A stretch of DNA of 64,000 nt from Alphaproteobacteria bacterium (GCA_021296255.1 JAGWAU010000005.1:96192-160191); one strand, 5' to 3'; counted from the stretch's first letter, positions 53,309 through 62,319 are shown. The notes: a model not told the origin generated them from the sequence alone. Program-made: numbers and translations.

Positions 53309-54646
53309 TCAGCGCTCCGTCAATTTCAGTTCGATGCGCCGATTGCGGCGATGGCCGATCTCGTCGGCGCGCGCGTCCAGAGGCTGGAATTCGCCGAAAC
53401 CCGCCGCCGCCAAACGCGCCGGCGGTATGCCTTGATCGACGAGGAACTTGACCACGGAAACAGCCCGGGCCGTGGAAAGCTCCCAGTTTGAAGGAAATCT
53501 GGGGGTGGAGATCGGGATGACATCGGTGTGGCCGTCCACACGCAGCACCCAGGAGATCTCCGGTGGTATCGATTTCGCGATCTCCATCAGGGTCCTCGCA
53601 AGATGGGCGAGTTGCTGTTGTCCGCTGATACCGATTTCCGCGGAGCCCGACGCGAACAGAACTTCCGACTGGAAGACGAACCGGTCGCCGACCACGCGAA
53701 TGTCTCTTCTGTCTCCCAGCACTTCGCGCAGGCGTCCGAAGAATTCCGACCGATAGCGCGAGAGCTCCTCGACCTTTTGGGCAAGCGCCACGTTAAGCCG
53801 CTTGCCGAGATCGGCGATGACGGCCTCTTGCTCCTCGTCTTTCGCTTCGGCCGCCTCCAAGGCGGCATTGAGACGCACCAGTTGCTGGCGCACGGCACTG
53901 AGCTGTTGGTTCAGGAGCGCAACTTGAGCGCGGGCCTCGGCGGACAGATCCTTCTCCCTGCTCAAGGAGTCCGTATTCTCATTGTACAGACGCTGGAGCT
54001 CCGCAAGCCGCAGTTCACGATCTTCCAGATCCCGTTGGGCCAACAGGGTCCGTTCCCGTTCGTCCGCGAGGCGTGCTTCAAGCGCCTTGCTTTCGTCGCG
54101 AAGCCGTGCGGCGAGCGCGTTGCTTTCTTCGCGGAGCCGTGTGGCGAGCGCCTCGGAGTCGTCGAGGGACTCGGCGAGTTCGCCCACTTGTTGCTCCAGA
54201 TCATTTCGCACGGACGTCAGCGCAGCGATGTCACGTTTGAGACGCTCAATCTCGCCGAGCTGCGCCTCGATGGTTTCGCGATCCGCGGCAACTGTCTCCA
54301 CCGCAGCAGCCCGCCTGGATTCCGCCTCATCCAGATCGAGGGCGAGTTGATCGCGTTCACGTGTCGATTTCTGCAGCGACGCCGACAACTGGGCGACGTT
54401 GAGGCGCAAGTCCTCGTTAGATCGGCGTTCCAAAGCGAGCAGTTCGGAGATTTCCGCCAGCTGTCTGTTCAGTCGCTGGAGCGCCTCGTCCCGCCCCGTC
54501 AGAGCTTGACTGAGGAGAAAATGCGTAATCATGAAGACGGCGAGAACGAAGATGATGACCAGCAGCAAGGTCGCGAGCGCATCGACGAACCCCGGCCAGA
54601 TGTTGTCGCTGCGCCGCATTCTTCCTCGACTGACGAGCGCGGGCAC
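53309..54646 (-). CDS. MotB/OmpA-like peptidoglycan-binding protein with long coiled coil
   Basis: A 445-residue inner-membrane protein. The N-terminal helix WPGFVDALATLLLVIIFVLA has an Asp near its start, in the place of the proton-binding Asp of MotB. Residues about 55-300 are a long coiled coil rich in Leu/Glu/Arg. The C-terminal OmpA domain (about 320-445) has FVFQSEVLFASGSAEIG, WVLRVDGHTDVIPI, NWELSTARAVSVVKFLVDQG and RNRRIELKL, the peptidoglycan-binding set. It is encoded just after a MotA/ExbB-like channel gene, so the two probably form a stator-like proton-driven unit across the envelope. There are no flagellar genes here. Confidence 0.88.
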   Translation of the reverse strand: MPALVSRGRMRRSDNIWPGFVDALATLLLVIIFVLAVFMITHFLLSQALTGRDEALQRLNRQLAEISELLALERRSNEDLRLNVAQLSASLQKSTRERDQLALDLDEAESRRAAAVETVAADRETIEAQLGEIERLKRDIAALTSVRNDLEQQVGELAESLDDSEALATRLREESNALAARLRDESKALEARLADERERTLLAQRDLEDRELRLAELQRLYNENTDSLSREKDLSAEARAQVALLNQQLSAVRQQLVRLNAALEAAEAKDEEQEAVIADLGKRLNVALAQKVEELSRYRSEFFGRLREVLGDRRDIRVVGDRFVFQSEVLFASGSAEIGISGQQQLAHLARTLMEIAKSIPPEISWVLRVDGHTDVIPISTPRFPSNWELSTARAVSVVKFLVDQGIPPARLAAAGFGEFQPLDARADEIGHRRNRRIELKLTER

Positions 54647-54664
54647 GGCGTCGTTCCTTTGCCG

Positions 54665-55807
54665 TTATCTTGAGTCGCGACCGAGCGCCGCTATCGTCCG
54701 GGCGAGCAACTTTATCTCGCTGCGAAACTCCTGAATGAGATGCTCACGGGCAGGACCGGACTCCTCGAGAAAGCGCTTGACGTACACGTCGAGGTTGCGC
54801 AGATGCGCGCGGCTCGCCTCATCCAGGGAGATCGCCGTTTCTGCCGATGCGGCTTCCGTCAGTCGTTCCAAGACCGGCCGCATTTCCATCTGGCTTTGGG
54901 CAAGCCTGACCATGAGGTCCTGTTCCGATTTCATTTGATCGGTAAGGCTTGCCAAGCGATCGGACAGGGACAGGAGGGTGGAGTTTGCCGATGCACTGTC
55001 ATTCGCGCTGCGGGCGATCGTGCGTTGCAACGTATCCAGGCTTTCGGCCGTTTGCTCCAGCAGCGCGCTCACGTACGCCGGCACGGATTGCTCGCCATCC
55101 CCGACACCGATGCCCGAGGAGAGTCGGGTGATGCTGGAAAGCCATTCTTCCAACTCGTTGTAGAAACGGTTCTGCGCTTGACCTGCCTGGAGCTCCAGGA
55201 ATCCAAGGACGAGGGATCCGGCGAGACCAAACAGAGACGACGAAAACGCCGTCCCCATTCCGGCAAGCGGAGCCTCCAGTCCCGCCTTCAACGACCCGAA
55301 CAGGCCGGCAGGATCGTCCACTTCCACCGTGAGATCACGGATCGTATCGCCGACCGCCGTTACGGTTTGAAGAAGGCCCCAGAAAGTGCCCAAAAGGCCT
55401 AGAAAGATCAGAAGGCCGATCAGATACCGGGCCATTTCTCGGGATTCGTCAAGCCGTGACGCAATGCCATCAAGCAAGGAGCGCATCGACAACGTCGAAA
55501 GCCAGCGATGGCTGGGTTGATCACCGAGCATCGTCGCCATCGGGGCCAGGAGAGTCGGGGGTCGATGCACCGTCACGCCGGAGTCGCGATGGCGAAAGCG
55601 TTCGGCCCACTCGACCTCGGGTCCCAGAACCAGGACCTGTCGGAATACGTAGACGATACCGAGCAACAGAACACCGAGAATCAGCCCGTTGAGGCCGGGG
55701 TTGGCCATGAACGAGCGTTCCAGCTGCTCGGCGAGGAATGCCGCTGCGCCGATGACGGCCACGACGAAAAGGCTCATCCGCATCAGAAAACCCTGGGGAC
55801 GAGTCAT
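54665..55807 (-). CDS. MotA/TolQ/ExbB-type proton channel protein
   Basis: A 380-residue membrane protein. Two N-terminal helices (LFVVAVIGAAAFLAEQL, GLILGVLLLGIVYVFRQVLV) are followed by a soluble part and two helices of the TolQ/ExbB/MotA fold (LLIFLGLLGTFWGLLQTVTA and GMGTAFSSSLFGLAGSLVLG). The last 170 residues are helical, with conserved Ser/Leu heptads. ATG 55807 has AGG 7 bases upstream; a GTG at 55888 would overlap the previous stop as GTGA and add 27 Arg/Pro-rich residues. It is the channel partner for the MotB-like protein encoded 18 bases later. Confidence 0.85.
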   Translation of the reverse strand: MTRPQGFLMRMSLFVVAVIGAAAFLAEQLERSFMANPGLNGLILGVLLLGIVYVFRQVLVLGPEVEWAERFRHRDSGVTVHRPPTLLAPMATMLGDQPSHRWLSTLSMRSLLDGIASRLDESREMARYLIGLLIFLGLLGTFWGLLQTVTAVGDTIRDLTVEVDDPAGLFGSLKAGLEAPLAGMGTAFSSSLFGLAGSLVLGFLELQAGQAQNRFYNELEEWLSSITRLSSGIGVGDGEQSVPAYVSALLEQTAESLDTLQRTIARSANDSASANSTLLSLSDRLASLTDQMKSEQDLMVRLAQSQMEMRPVLERLTEAASAETAISLDEASRAHLRNLDVYVKRFLEESGPAREHLIQEFRSEIKLLARTIAALGRDSR

Positions 55808-55884
55808 TCGAACACCTGGAGCGACGTCCGAGCGGGGGCGCCTTTCGCCCGCTCTTGGTCGGTCGCCTCTGGGGTCGGCTGCGG

Positions 55885-56946
55885 TCACTGGGTCAGGAGG
55901 ACGATGTCAACGCGTTCAGGCGGCCCGTCGTCTTCCGCGCGTCCCAGCGCTCGAACATCGATCCGTGTGCTTCGTATTCCCTGTTCGATAAGGAATGAAC
56001 GTACCGCCAGTGCACGTGACAACGAGAGGCGTCGCGCCGAGCTGAGGGTTTCGACCGTCCCGCCCGCGTACGCTTTCAACTGCAGACGGCCGTCGCTCTC
56101 CATCATCGTTACGGCCAGGGACCCCAATCTTCGTTCGGCGTCCGGTGTCAGCCGCGTACTTGCGCCGAGGAAATCGATGCGAAGAATTCGTCCGCCATCC
56201 GGTGGCAACGGAACCCGGGGCAGCGCGGCGACCCGACGCTCCGTACGACTGGGCTGTACCGCCGGTGGCGACGATTTGGGTTGTACTACGGCGTTGCGGA
56301 CGGGTGCCTGCTCAGCCTTGGCGGGCGGCGCTTTCGGAGTCGGCGGCGGCGCCTCAGCAACCGGCGATAGTGGAGCCACCAATTTCGGGACCTTGGCTGG
56401 TGGCGTGGATCCGGGCGCGATCTGCCGCGACGCGACCGCTTTGGCCGGAGCAAGCGCCGCCGCTTTGGGAGCGGGCGGAGGTGCCTTCGGTACGGGCTTG
56501 AACGCAGGAGCTACCGCTCGAACCGGCGGCTGGACAGCGCGTTGCGTTACCTTCGAAAGGGGCAAGGCGGGCATAGGTCCGGCGGCTTGCCGCTCCGCTC
56601 GAGATCGGGGTGCGGAGACGGGACGCTGCAAGGTCGGACGTGATGCTGCCGGTGTGGAAGAGTCCCCCACCACGGAACCGGGAAAGCGCAGTCGCACGGC
56701 TTCCGTCCCCCGCTCACCCGGCATAAGAAGTCGCCGGCCCGTACTGAAGAATTGGCCTCGTGGCCGATCGAGCGCGTCGAGATTCACCTCCACCGCAGGC
56801 CTTCCGCCGCCGCCGATGACCACAGTGGACTGTGCCAGAGACTCCGCTGTCAGCCACGAAGAAAGTGCCAGTGCCCCCAACATGGTGGCGGCGGAACGAA
56901 ACCTTGTGCATTGGGCGGCCTGCGCCGACGACACGCAAAACGACAT
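55885..56946 (-). CDS. Exported OmpA-family protein with Pro/Ala-rich linker
   Basis: A 353-residue protein. After a signal sequence (SAATMLGALALSSWLTAESLAQ) comes an N-terminal part (VNLDALDRPRGQFFSTGRRL), a Pro/Ala/Lys-rich linker of about 150 residues (APKAAALAPAKAVAS etc.), which could span the periplasm, and a C-terminal OmpA-like domain (ILRIDFLGASTRLTPDAERR, LKAYAGG, LSLSRALAVRSFLIEQGIRS, ERVDIVLLTQ). It is the first gene of the trio. ATG 56946 is chosen; the open frame continues to 57174 through the suhB end, with another ATG at 56964. Confidence 0.8.
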   Translation of the reverse strand: MSFCVSSAQAAQCTRFRSAATMLGALALSSWLTAESLAQSTVVIGGGGRPAVEVNLDALDRPRGQFFSTGRRLLMPGERGTEAVRLRFPGSVVGDSSTPAASRPTLQRPVSAPRSRAERQAAGPMPALPLSKVTQRAVQPPVRAVAPAFKPVPKAPPPAPKAAALAPAKAVASRQIAPGSTPPAKVPKLVAPLSPVAEAPPPTPKAPPAKAEQAPVRNAVVQPKSSPPAVQPSRTERRVAALPRVPLPPDGGRILRIDFLGASTRLTPDAERRLGSLAVTMMESDGRLQLKAYAGGTVETLSSARRLSLSRALAVRSFLIEQGIRSTRIDVRALGRAEDDGPPERVDIVLLTQ

Positions 56947-57055
56947 GACCTGATCTGACTCCATTATGTGTCTTGCGGCCATCCCCCTCGCCCACTCAGC
57001 GGTCAGGCACAATAGCTCAGGGGGTATAACCCGACAACAGGTTAGCCAAGGTGTC

Positions 57056-57077
57056 GCCCACGGGAATTCCCGTGGGC
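57056..57077. terminator. Perfect 22-base palindrome between suhB and the OmpA gene
   Basis: Arms GCCCACGGGAA (57056-57066) and TTCCCGTGGGC (57067-57077) are exactly complementary, with an EcoRI-like GAATTC at the centre. It lies 36 bases after the suhB stop on the minus strand and before the OmpA gene. Without a T run it may be a processing or Rho-linked stop rather than a classical terminator. Confidence 0.5.
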
Positions 57078-57112
57078 CTTCGTCTGCTGCACCGAGGCCG
57101 CAAGAGGCGTCG

Positions 57113-57919
57113 TCACTGCCCTTCGCTCGCCGCGCTTCGAAGCGTCTCCCCGATCGCGTCGAACAGGCGGTCATTCGCCGCGATGACGTCGCCGGTATTC
57201 ATCATGTCGCTCCCGCCGCCCATCTCTCCCACAAATCCCCCGGCTTCTCGGACCAGCACGATCCCGGCCGCCAGATCCCAAGGACCAAGCCCCTTTTCCC
57301 AGAACCCGTCGAGCCGGCCTGCGGCGACGTAGGCGAGATCGAGCGCCGCGGACCCCAAACGCCGAATCCCGGCGGTTTTCGGCGTCATGGCGGATACCTC
57401 CGCGGCAAAGCCGCGATGATTCCGCCGCTGCCGTGGTGGAAGACCCGTTGCCAGGACCGCCGTCTCCAAACGTTCGCGGGTAGAGACTCGCAGGCGATTG
57501 CGATTGAGGTATGCGCCGGCGCCTCTCTCCGCCCAGAACATCTCGTCGCGCAGAGGATCGTACGTGACGCCGGCAATGATCTCGCCGTCGCGTTCGACCG
57601 CGATGTTGAGGCAGAAGTGCGGAATTCCGTGGAGAAAGTTCAGTGTCCCGTCGAGGGGGTCCACAATCCAGCGATTCGACGTGTCCTTCCCTTGGATCTC
57701 ACCTGATTCCTCCAAGAGCGCGCCGTAACGGGGGCGGGCTGACGTGAGTTCCGCGAGGAGTATCTGTTCCGCACGTCTGTCCGCGGCGGACACGAAATCC
57801 GCGGGCCCCTTCATCGAAACCTGGAGCTGTTCGACCTCGCCGAAATCGTGAACGAGGGTCCGCGCGGCCTTGCGGGCGGCGCCCGTCATGACGTTGATCA
57901 ACGCGGATCGGAGTGCCAT
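57113..57919 (-). CDS. suhB: Inositol monophosphatase family protein
   Basis: A 268-residue Mg-dependent sugar or inositol phosphatase. Metal ligands appear as EESGEI (Glu), DPLDGTLNFLHGIPH (Asp residues) and GPWDLAAGIVLVREAGG (third Asp). The N-terminus INVMTGAARKAARTLVHDFG is that of SuhB/inositol monophosphatase. ATG 57919 (MALRSALINVM) fits the family; an extra in-frame leader to 58018 overlaps efp. It follows efp by 31 bases in the same direction, a conserved alphaproteobacterial pair. Confidence 0.93.
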   Translation of the reverse strand: MALRSALINVMTGAARKAARTLVHDFGEVEQLQVSMKGPADFVSAADRRAEQILLAELTSARPRYGALLEESGEIQGKDTSNRWIVDPLDGTLNFLHGIPHFCLNIAVERDGEIIAGVTYDPLRDEMFWAERGAGAYLNRNRLRVSTRERLETAVLATGLPPRQRRNHRGFAAEVSAMTPKTAGIRRLGSAALDLAYVAAGRLDGFWEKGLGPWDLAAGIVLVREAGGFVGEMGGGSDMMNTGDVIAANDRLFDAIGETLRSAASEGQ

Positions 57920-57950
57920 GCTCGGCCTTCCCGGTACTGGGCAAGAAGAC

Positions 57951-58517
57951 TCAGGCTTCAGCCCGTTTGGCGTAACTTCCGTCAGCCGTGTTGACCACGA
58001 TCCGGTCGCTGACCTCAATGAACGGCGGCACCATGGTGCGTACGCCGTTTTCCAGGATGGCGGGTTTGTACGAGGCAGCCGCCGTTTGTCCCCGGACCGT
58101 GGGCTCGGTCTCGGTTACCGCCATGGTCACGGTCTCGGGAAGTTCGACTCGGATGGGAGTGCCTTCGTAGCTCTCGATCATCACGATCATGCCGTCTTGT
58201 AGAAACACGGCAGGCTCGCCGACGAGATCCGAAGGGAGTTGAGTCTGATCATAAGTCTCCGTGTTCATGAACGTGAACATTTCGCCATCCGCGTACAGGA
58301 ACTGATGCTCCTTTTGATCGAGCCGAACGCGCTCGACCGATTCGGATGAACGGAACCGCTCGTTGAGCTTCGATCCGTTTTTCAGGTTCTTGAGCTCGAC
58401 CTGAAGGTAGGCGCCCCCCTTGCCCGGCTGCGTATGCTGGATTTTGACCGCAGTCCACAATTCACCGTTGTGCTCGATCACCATTCCCGGCCGGATTGCA
58501 TTGCCGTTTATTCGCAT
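57951..58517 (-). CDS. efp: Translation elongation factor P
   Basis: A 188-residue EF-P that relieves ribosome stalling at proline runs. The modified-lysine loop is [17 protein letters not shown] with Lys at residue 34. Domains II and III show [20 protein letters not shown] and the C-terminal signature [14 protein letters not shown]. No insertion or break. The modifying enzyme genes (epmA/B or similar) are not in the window. Confidence 0.97.
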   Translation of the reverse strand: MRINGNAIRPGMVIEHNGELWTAVKIQHTQPGKGGAYLQVELKNLKNGSKLNERFRSSESVERVRLDQKEHQFLYADGEMFTFMNTETYDQTQLPSDLVGEPAVFLQDGMIVMIESYEGTPIRVELPETVTMAVTETEPTVRGQTAAASYKPAILENGVRTMVPPFIEVSDRIVVNTADGSYAKRAEA

Positions 58518-58613
58518 GATCTTGGTTTGAGGTCTGGGTCCGGGTCCCGGTCAAATCTACCCGGAGGCGCGGAACCTAACAGCTTGTCCATACCTGTTCA
58601 ATTGATCGAACCG

Positions 58614-59279
58614 TCATTGAACCGAGTCGCCGGGATCCCGGTCCAATGTATGCGCGATCGCATCGTTGAAGGCACGGACTCCGGCCGTCGGTCCATGTTC
58701 GTGGTCCCATACGGCCGAGATGACGGCCAGAAAATCCGCGCCCGCTCGAATCAGAGGAGGACAATTCAGTGGTGTGATGCCACCGATGGCAACGGTCGGA
58801 GTCGGCATGATGTCCGCGACCCATTTCAAGATATCGGGCGCGGCCCGCGTCTTGGCGGACTTCGTGCCGGTCCGATAGAACGCGCCAAACGCCACGTAAT
58901 CGGCTCCGCTCTCCGCGGCGGTGATGGCGAGGTCGCGCGAGTCGTGACATGTCACGCCGATGATCTTGTCAGGTCCCAGAAGCTCCCGGGACTCCTCGAA
59001 GGTCGCATCTTCCTGACCGATATGCACACCGTCCGAGTCGCTGGCCGCGGCGAGATCCGGACGATCATTGATGAGCAACGGGGCATCATACCGGTGGCAG
59101 ATGGGTGCCAGAAGTTCCGCCGCGCGCAAAACTTCGGCGTCGTCGCGGTCCTTCAACCGCAACTGGAGGCAGGCGACGTCGCCGCCGTCGAACGCGGCCT
59201 TGAGCTGTTCGGAAAAGCGCAGCCCGTCGACCTTGGGCGGCGATACCAAATAGAGGCGGCATCCGGTCGAAGCCATCAT
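58614..59279 (-). CDS. thiE: Thiamine phosphate synthase
   Basis: A 221-residue TIM-barrel enzyme that couples the pyrimidine and thiazole phosphates to make thiamine monophosphate. LYLVSPP start, the strand LLINDRPDLAAASDSDGVHI with GQEDA, the pyrophosphate-site YVAFGAFYRTGTKS and the PTVAIGGITPLN end are visible. The family motif GxGxxFxTxTK is present as AFGAFYRTGTK. ATG at 59279 (or the next codon). In relatives the genes upstream on this strand would be tkt-gap-pgk-fba; none is present here. Confidence 0.92.
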   Translation of the reverse strand: MMASTGCRLYLVSPPKVDGLRFSEQLKAAFDGGDVACLQLRLKDRDDAEVLRAAELLAPICHRYDAPLLINDRPDLAAASDSDGVHIGQEDATFEESRELLGPDKIIGVTCHDSRDLAITAAESGADYVAFGAFYRTGTKSAKTRAAPDILKWVADIMPTPTVAIGGITPLNCPPLIRAGADFLAVISAVWDHEHGPTAGVRAFNDAIAHTLDRDPGDSVQ

Positions 59280-59866
59280 GGAAGTCTACCCTCACGTTCA
59301 CGACGTTGTCAGGCTAATGTCCTAGTTCAGGACGACGACAAGATCGCTGAACATCGACTACGGCGACGACGTCGCGCCCGCCCTGAACTGGACCCCGGAG
59401 GAGTTCCGAGAAGGGGCAAAATCCCCATCGCGGTCAAGTTCTACGAGATGAGGCGGTTGTCCACCGGCTCGGCGCCGCCATTTACCGGAAGGTTCTCGGC
59501 CTGACCGACGAAAAGTCGTGAGTATCGCGCCGACGCAAGCGGCAAACTCGACCTCGGCCAAACGGCGCGCCTCGAAGCGGAGCCGCACCGCCGTAGGCCC
59601 CGGCACGGATGGAGCCCTCCGGACGCAACCCCGAAACTGCGGCATGCTTCATAAAGGATGACCACATTGGAAGCGCCCGGTTTGGGGTTTGGCGAGGGTC
59701 GGGACGGTCGCTCAAGTATCGCTCAGGTTTCGATCCCTCACGGTGCACGCGGTTGACGGCGCTTCGAAACCAAGCCTATGCTGCCTGCCAAGGTCATCAG
59801 ATAACCCCTTTGGATAAAATAATAAATCATTTGTTGACCGATCTCCGGGCGGGGAGGACGAAGGTC
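59280..59866. other. Gene-poor stretch between thiE and the zapA locus
   Basis: No full gene is seen. On the plus strand a short protein-like piece reads LNIDYGDDVAPALNWTPEEF (around 59348-59407) and another EAVVHRLGAAIYRKVLGLTD (around 59450-59510, ending DEKS and TGA); they are in different frames and match no family with certainty. They could be scraps of one gone gene. Class I aldolase, phosphoglycerate kinase, glyceraldehyde-phosphate dehydrogenase and transketolase genes, which often lie between thiE and zapA in alphaproteobacteria, leave no recognisable trace. Confidence 0.4.
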
Positions 59867-60166
59867 ATGAATGAAGAGGTTTTGGCCACCGACCGCTTGG
59901 AACGATCGGCCGGCCGGCTCGAACAGGCAATCGCGGATCGAATTTCGGCGGTTGAGAAGTCCGCCGCCAAGCGGGTCGAATCGCTCGAATCTGAAGTAAA
60001 TTCCCTGAAATCCCGGCTGAATTCGTTGCAGGCGGAGAAGAATGCCCTTGCGACTGCATTGGAAGACGCGCAAGTCGAGTATCGCGTCCTGGAAAACGTG
60101 ACGGACACTGTTCGGGATCGGCTGGATGAGACGATCGGCCGGCTCCGCGAAGCGCTCAGTGCCTGA
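59867..60166 (+). CDS. Coiled-coil protein of DUF4164 type next to zapA
   Basis: A 99-residue, almost wholly helical protein: LERSAGRLEQAIADRISAVE, SLESEVNSLKSRLNSLQAEK, and ETIGRLREALSA at the end. It matches in size, position and composition the DUF4164 proteins encoded before zapA in alphaproteobacteria, thought to be ZapB-like partners of the division ring. ATG 59867 has GAAGG upstream. It is followed by zapA with only one base between. Confidence 0.8.
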   Translation: MNEEVLATDRLERSAGRLEQAIADRISAVEKSAAKRVESLESEVNSLKSRLNSLQAEKNALATALEDAQVEYRVLENVTDTVRDRLDETIGRLREALSA

Positions 60167-60167
60167 C

Positions 60168-60518
60168 ATGGCCCAGGTTGCGGTGACGGTCAACGGCCGG
60201 GAATACCTCGTTGCCTGCGAGGATGGCGAAGAGGAGCATCTGCTTGAGCTCGGGGACCATTTGAACCGCAACGTCACGGAATTGGTGCGATCGATCGGCC
60301 AGGTCGGAGAAGCGCGTCTCATGCTCATGGCCGGACTGCTCATCGCGGATGAGTTGTTCGATTCTCGCAATGCCATTGCCCGCCTCGAGTCGGACATCGC
60401 CGACATGAAACTGGTCGGCGACAAGGCCGCAGGCGAGGTCGTCAAAGCGGCAAACACCGCGATCGACCGGGTTGCGGGGCGTCTCGACGATATTGCCGAT
60501 CGATTGCAGAGCACCTAA
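60168..60518 (+). CDS. zapA: Cell division protein ZapA
   Basis: A 116-residue protein that bundles FtsZ filaments. The N-terminal part VAVTVNGREYLVACEDGEEE and HLLELGDHLNRNV are the ZapA head; VGEARLMLMAGLLIADELFD is the conserved helix, followed by a coiled-coil tail (IARLESDIADMKLVGDKAAG). ATG 60168 lies one base after the stop of the coiled-coil gene. A probable 6S RNA follows. Confidence 0.93.
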   Translation: MAQVAVTVNGREYLVACEDGEEEHLLELGDHLNRNVTELVRSIGQVGEARLMLMAGLLIADELFDSRNAIARLESDIADMKLVGDKAAGEVVKAANTAIDRVAGRLDDIADRLQST

Positions 60519-60534
60519 TTTGGAGGGACGGCGG

Positions 60535-60690
60535 GTTCTGCCCGGCGCGTCGACGGTATCGTCCCTGGGGTCAAACCGATCTATCGGGAGCCGTCTCTGC
60601 CGGGATTGCGGTCTCGGTACGCGGCGCCCACCTGCACATGCAGGCCACAGAGGATCGGCTCCGTCGACGGCTGCGGCGGTCCCGCCGGCC
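60535..60690 (+). ncRNA. ssrS: Probable 6S RNA
   Basis: The roughly 190 non-coding bases between zapA and fau are where 6S RNA lies in most proteobacteria. The sequence fits its layout: a CCCTGGGGT near 60566, a GC-rich central part that would be the open promoter-like bubble, GCGCCCACCTGCACATGCAG near 60628 and CAGAGGATC near 60650, then complementary GC-rich ends (GGCGGG/CCCGCC). 6S RNA binds the main RNA polymerase holoenzyme in stationary phase. Exact ends are estimates. Confidence 0.6.
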
Positions 60691-60769
60691 GCATTTCCCG
60701 CTATCCATCATGAACTTGCCGGTCGACCGCGCGAACGAATGCGGCACGGCATCGCGTATTCTTGATGTT

Positions 60770-61348
60770 ATGGACGAGGTCTCTGCCAAGGCGTCTCTGC
60801 GAGAGGTCGCCCGGATACGGCGCCTGAAATTACGCGAATCGGCGCTGCGGAATGCCGCGGAACTCGCGGCCGGCAATTTTCTCGATCGAATAGGGGGGGC
60901 GGGGTCGCGCGTCGTGGCTGGTTACTGGCCGATCCAAGGCGAACTGGATCCGCGGCCGTTGCTGACGGAACTGAGAAGGCGGGGCGCGCGCTGCGCCCTT
61001 CCGGCCGTTCCGGGGCGCGAACGTCCCCTGGAGTTTCGCGAATGGGCCCCCGACGATTCACTGGTGAGGGGTGAATTCGGGACCAGCGAACCCCCTCCCG
61101 ACGCGCAGGTTATCGTACCGGAGGTGCTGATCGTGCCGCTGTTGGCGTTTGACAAGTACGGGTTCAGATTGGGATACGGGGGCGGCTACTACGACCGCAC
61201 GATCCGTTCGCTGCGTCGAGACGCGAAATACTGCCTTGCGGTCGGATTCGCTTACGCCGGCCAGGAGGTCGATGCCGTTCCGCATGACGAAACGGACGAA
61301 CGCCTGGACTGGGTCGTCACCGAAGTCTTTGCGAGGACATTCGCATGA
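60770..61348 (+). CDS. 5-formyltetrahydrofolate cyclo-ligase
   Basis: A 192-residue enzyme that turns 5-formyl-THF into 5,10-methenyl-THF with ATP. It has KASLREVARIRRLKLRESAL, YWPIQGELDPRPLLTELRRR, the ATP-site PLLAFDKYGFRLGYGGGYYD with R, and HDETDERLDWVVTE. ATG 60770 is preferred as the family starts there; ATG 60710 is an alternative with a 20-residue leader. The zapA-6S-fau arrangement is conserved. Its stop overlaps the next ATG by four bases. Confidence 0.93.
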   Translation: MDEVSAKASLREVARIRRLKLRESALRNAAELAAGNFLDRIGGAGSRVVAGYWPIQGELDPRPLLTELRRRGARCALPAVPGRERPLEFREWAPDDSLVRGEFGTSEPPPDAQVIVPEVLIVPLLAFDKYGFRLGYGGGYYDRTIRSLRRDAKYCLAVGFAYAGQEVDAVPHDETDERLDWVVTEVFARTFA

Positions 61349-62157
61349 AACTGCTGTTCGTAGGCGATGTGGTCGGCCGCTCGGGACGGAAAGCCGTCTG
61401 CGAACACGTTCCGGCCTTGCGGGAGCGGTTGAATGTCGACTTCGTGATCGCCAACGGGGAGAACGCGGCTGGCGGATTTGGAATCACTCCCAAGATCTGT
61501 GACGAGTTCTTCGATGCCGGCGTGGATGTGATCACGACCGGAAATCACGTCTGGGATCGGAAGGAGATATTCACCTTCATCGACAATGAGGAACGCCTGT
61601 TGCGGCCGTGCAACTATCCTTCGGGTACGCCCGGCCGCGGCGTCGGGCTCTACGAATTGCCGGGAGACCGAAAGGTCGTCGTCGTTCAAGTGATGGGCCG
61701 GGTGTTCATGGATCCGCTTGATGATCCCTTTGCGCGCATCGACGACGAACTCGCTCCCCTCCGACTGGGGCGCGAGGCCGACGCCATCGTCGTCGACGTG
61801 CACGGAGAGGCGACGAGCGAGAAGAATGCCATGGGTCATTATGTCGACGGACGGGCCTCCATGGCCGTGGGAACGCACTCTCACGTGCCGACGGCGGATG
61901 CCCGCATCCTTGCAGGCGGGACCGCTTACCAAACCGATCTCGGGATGTGCGGTGACTATGACTCGATAATCGGGATGGAGAAGGAAGAGCCGATCAACAG
62001 GTTCGTGAAAAAGATCCCTGGTGGACGGTTCACGCCAGCGTTAGGCAACGCCACGCTATGCGGCGTCTGCGTCGAAACCGATGATTCGAGCGGATTCGCC
62101 ACGTCCATAGCCCCCATCCGCATCGGCGGGCACCTCATACCCGCTGGGCCTGCTTAG
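61345..62157 (+). CDS. TIGR00282/YmdB-family metallophosphoesterase
   Basis: A 270-residue calcineurin-like phosphoesterase. All metal-site motifs are seen: GDVVGRSGRKAV, NGENAAGGFGI, TTGNHVWDRKE, DVHGEATSEKNAMGHYVDGR and VGTHSHVPTADARIL. The Bacillus homologue YmdB hydrolyses 2'3'-cAMP; the role in alphaproteobacteria is not settled. It is translationally coupled to the fau-like gene (ATGA). Confidence 0.92.
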   Translation: MKLLFVGDVVGRSGRKAVCEHVPALRERLNVDFVIANGENAAGGFGITPKICDEFFDAGVDVITTGNHVWDRKEIFTFIDNEERLLRPCNYPSGTPGRGVGLYELPGDRKVVVVQVMGRVFMDPLDDPFARIDDELAPLRLGREADAIVVDVHGEATSEKNAMGHYVDGRASMAVGTHSHVPTADARILAGGTAYQTDLGMCGDYDSIIGMEKEEPINRFVKKIPGGRFTPALGNATLCGVCVETDDSSGFATSIAPIRIGGHLIPAGPA

Positions 62158-62319
62158 GCGCGGAGCAGTCAAAAATCCGCCACATTGCTCTCATAAATCG
62201 ACGATTGTCGTCTCGTCCGACCGGTGGCGCATCTTCGGACCATCCCGGGAAATCCTGCTCCCTCCCACAATATTTGGTATATTTCCTGAAATTACCAACC
62301 AAATACATGACGTGAATCG

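Noticed and set aside
53309-56946. Zorya-type phage defence system
   Set aside because: MotA/MotB-like genes are present, but the coiled coil is in the B subunit, the A subunit is short, and no ZorC or helicase/nuclease genes follow; the neighbours are housekeeping genes.
55508-56953. 481-codon frame on the plus strand opposite the OmpA gene
   Set aside because: Gly/Ala/Thr-rich shadow of the Pro/Ala linker coding sequence; no start site and no domain.
57000-57080. tRNA-like sequence (TAGCTCAG with a GGTATAA stretch, then a palindrome)
   Set aside because: The D-arm-like piece is not followed by an anticodon arm or a TTC-containing T loop, and no acceptor stem can be formed.
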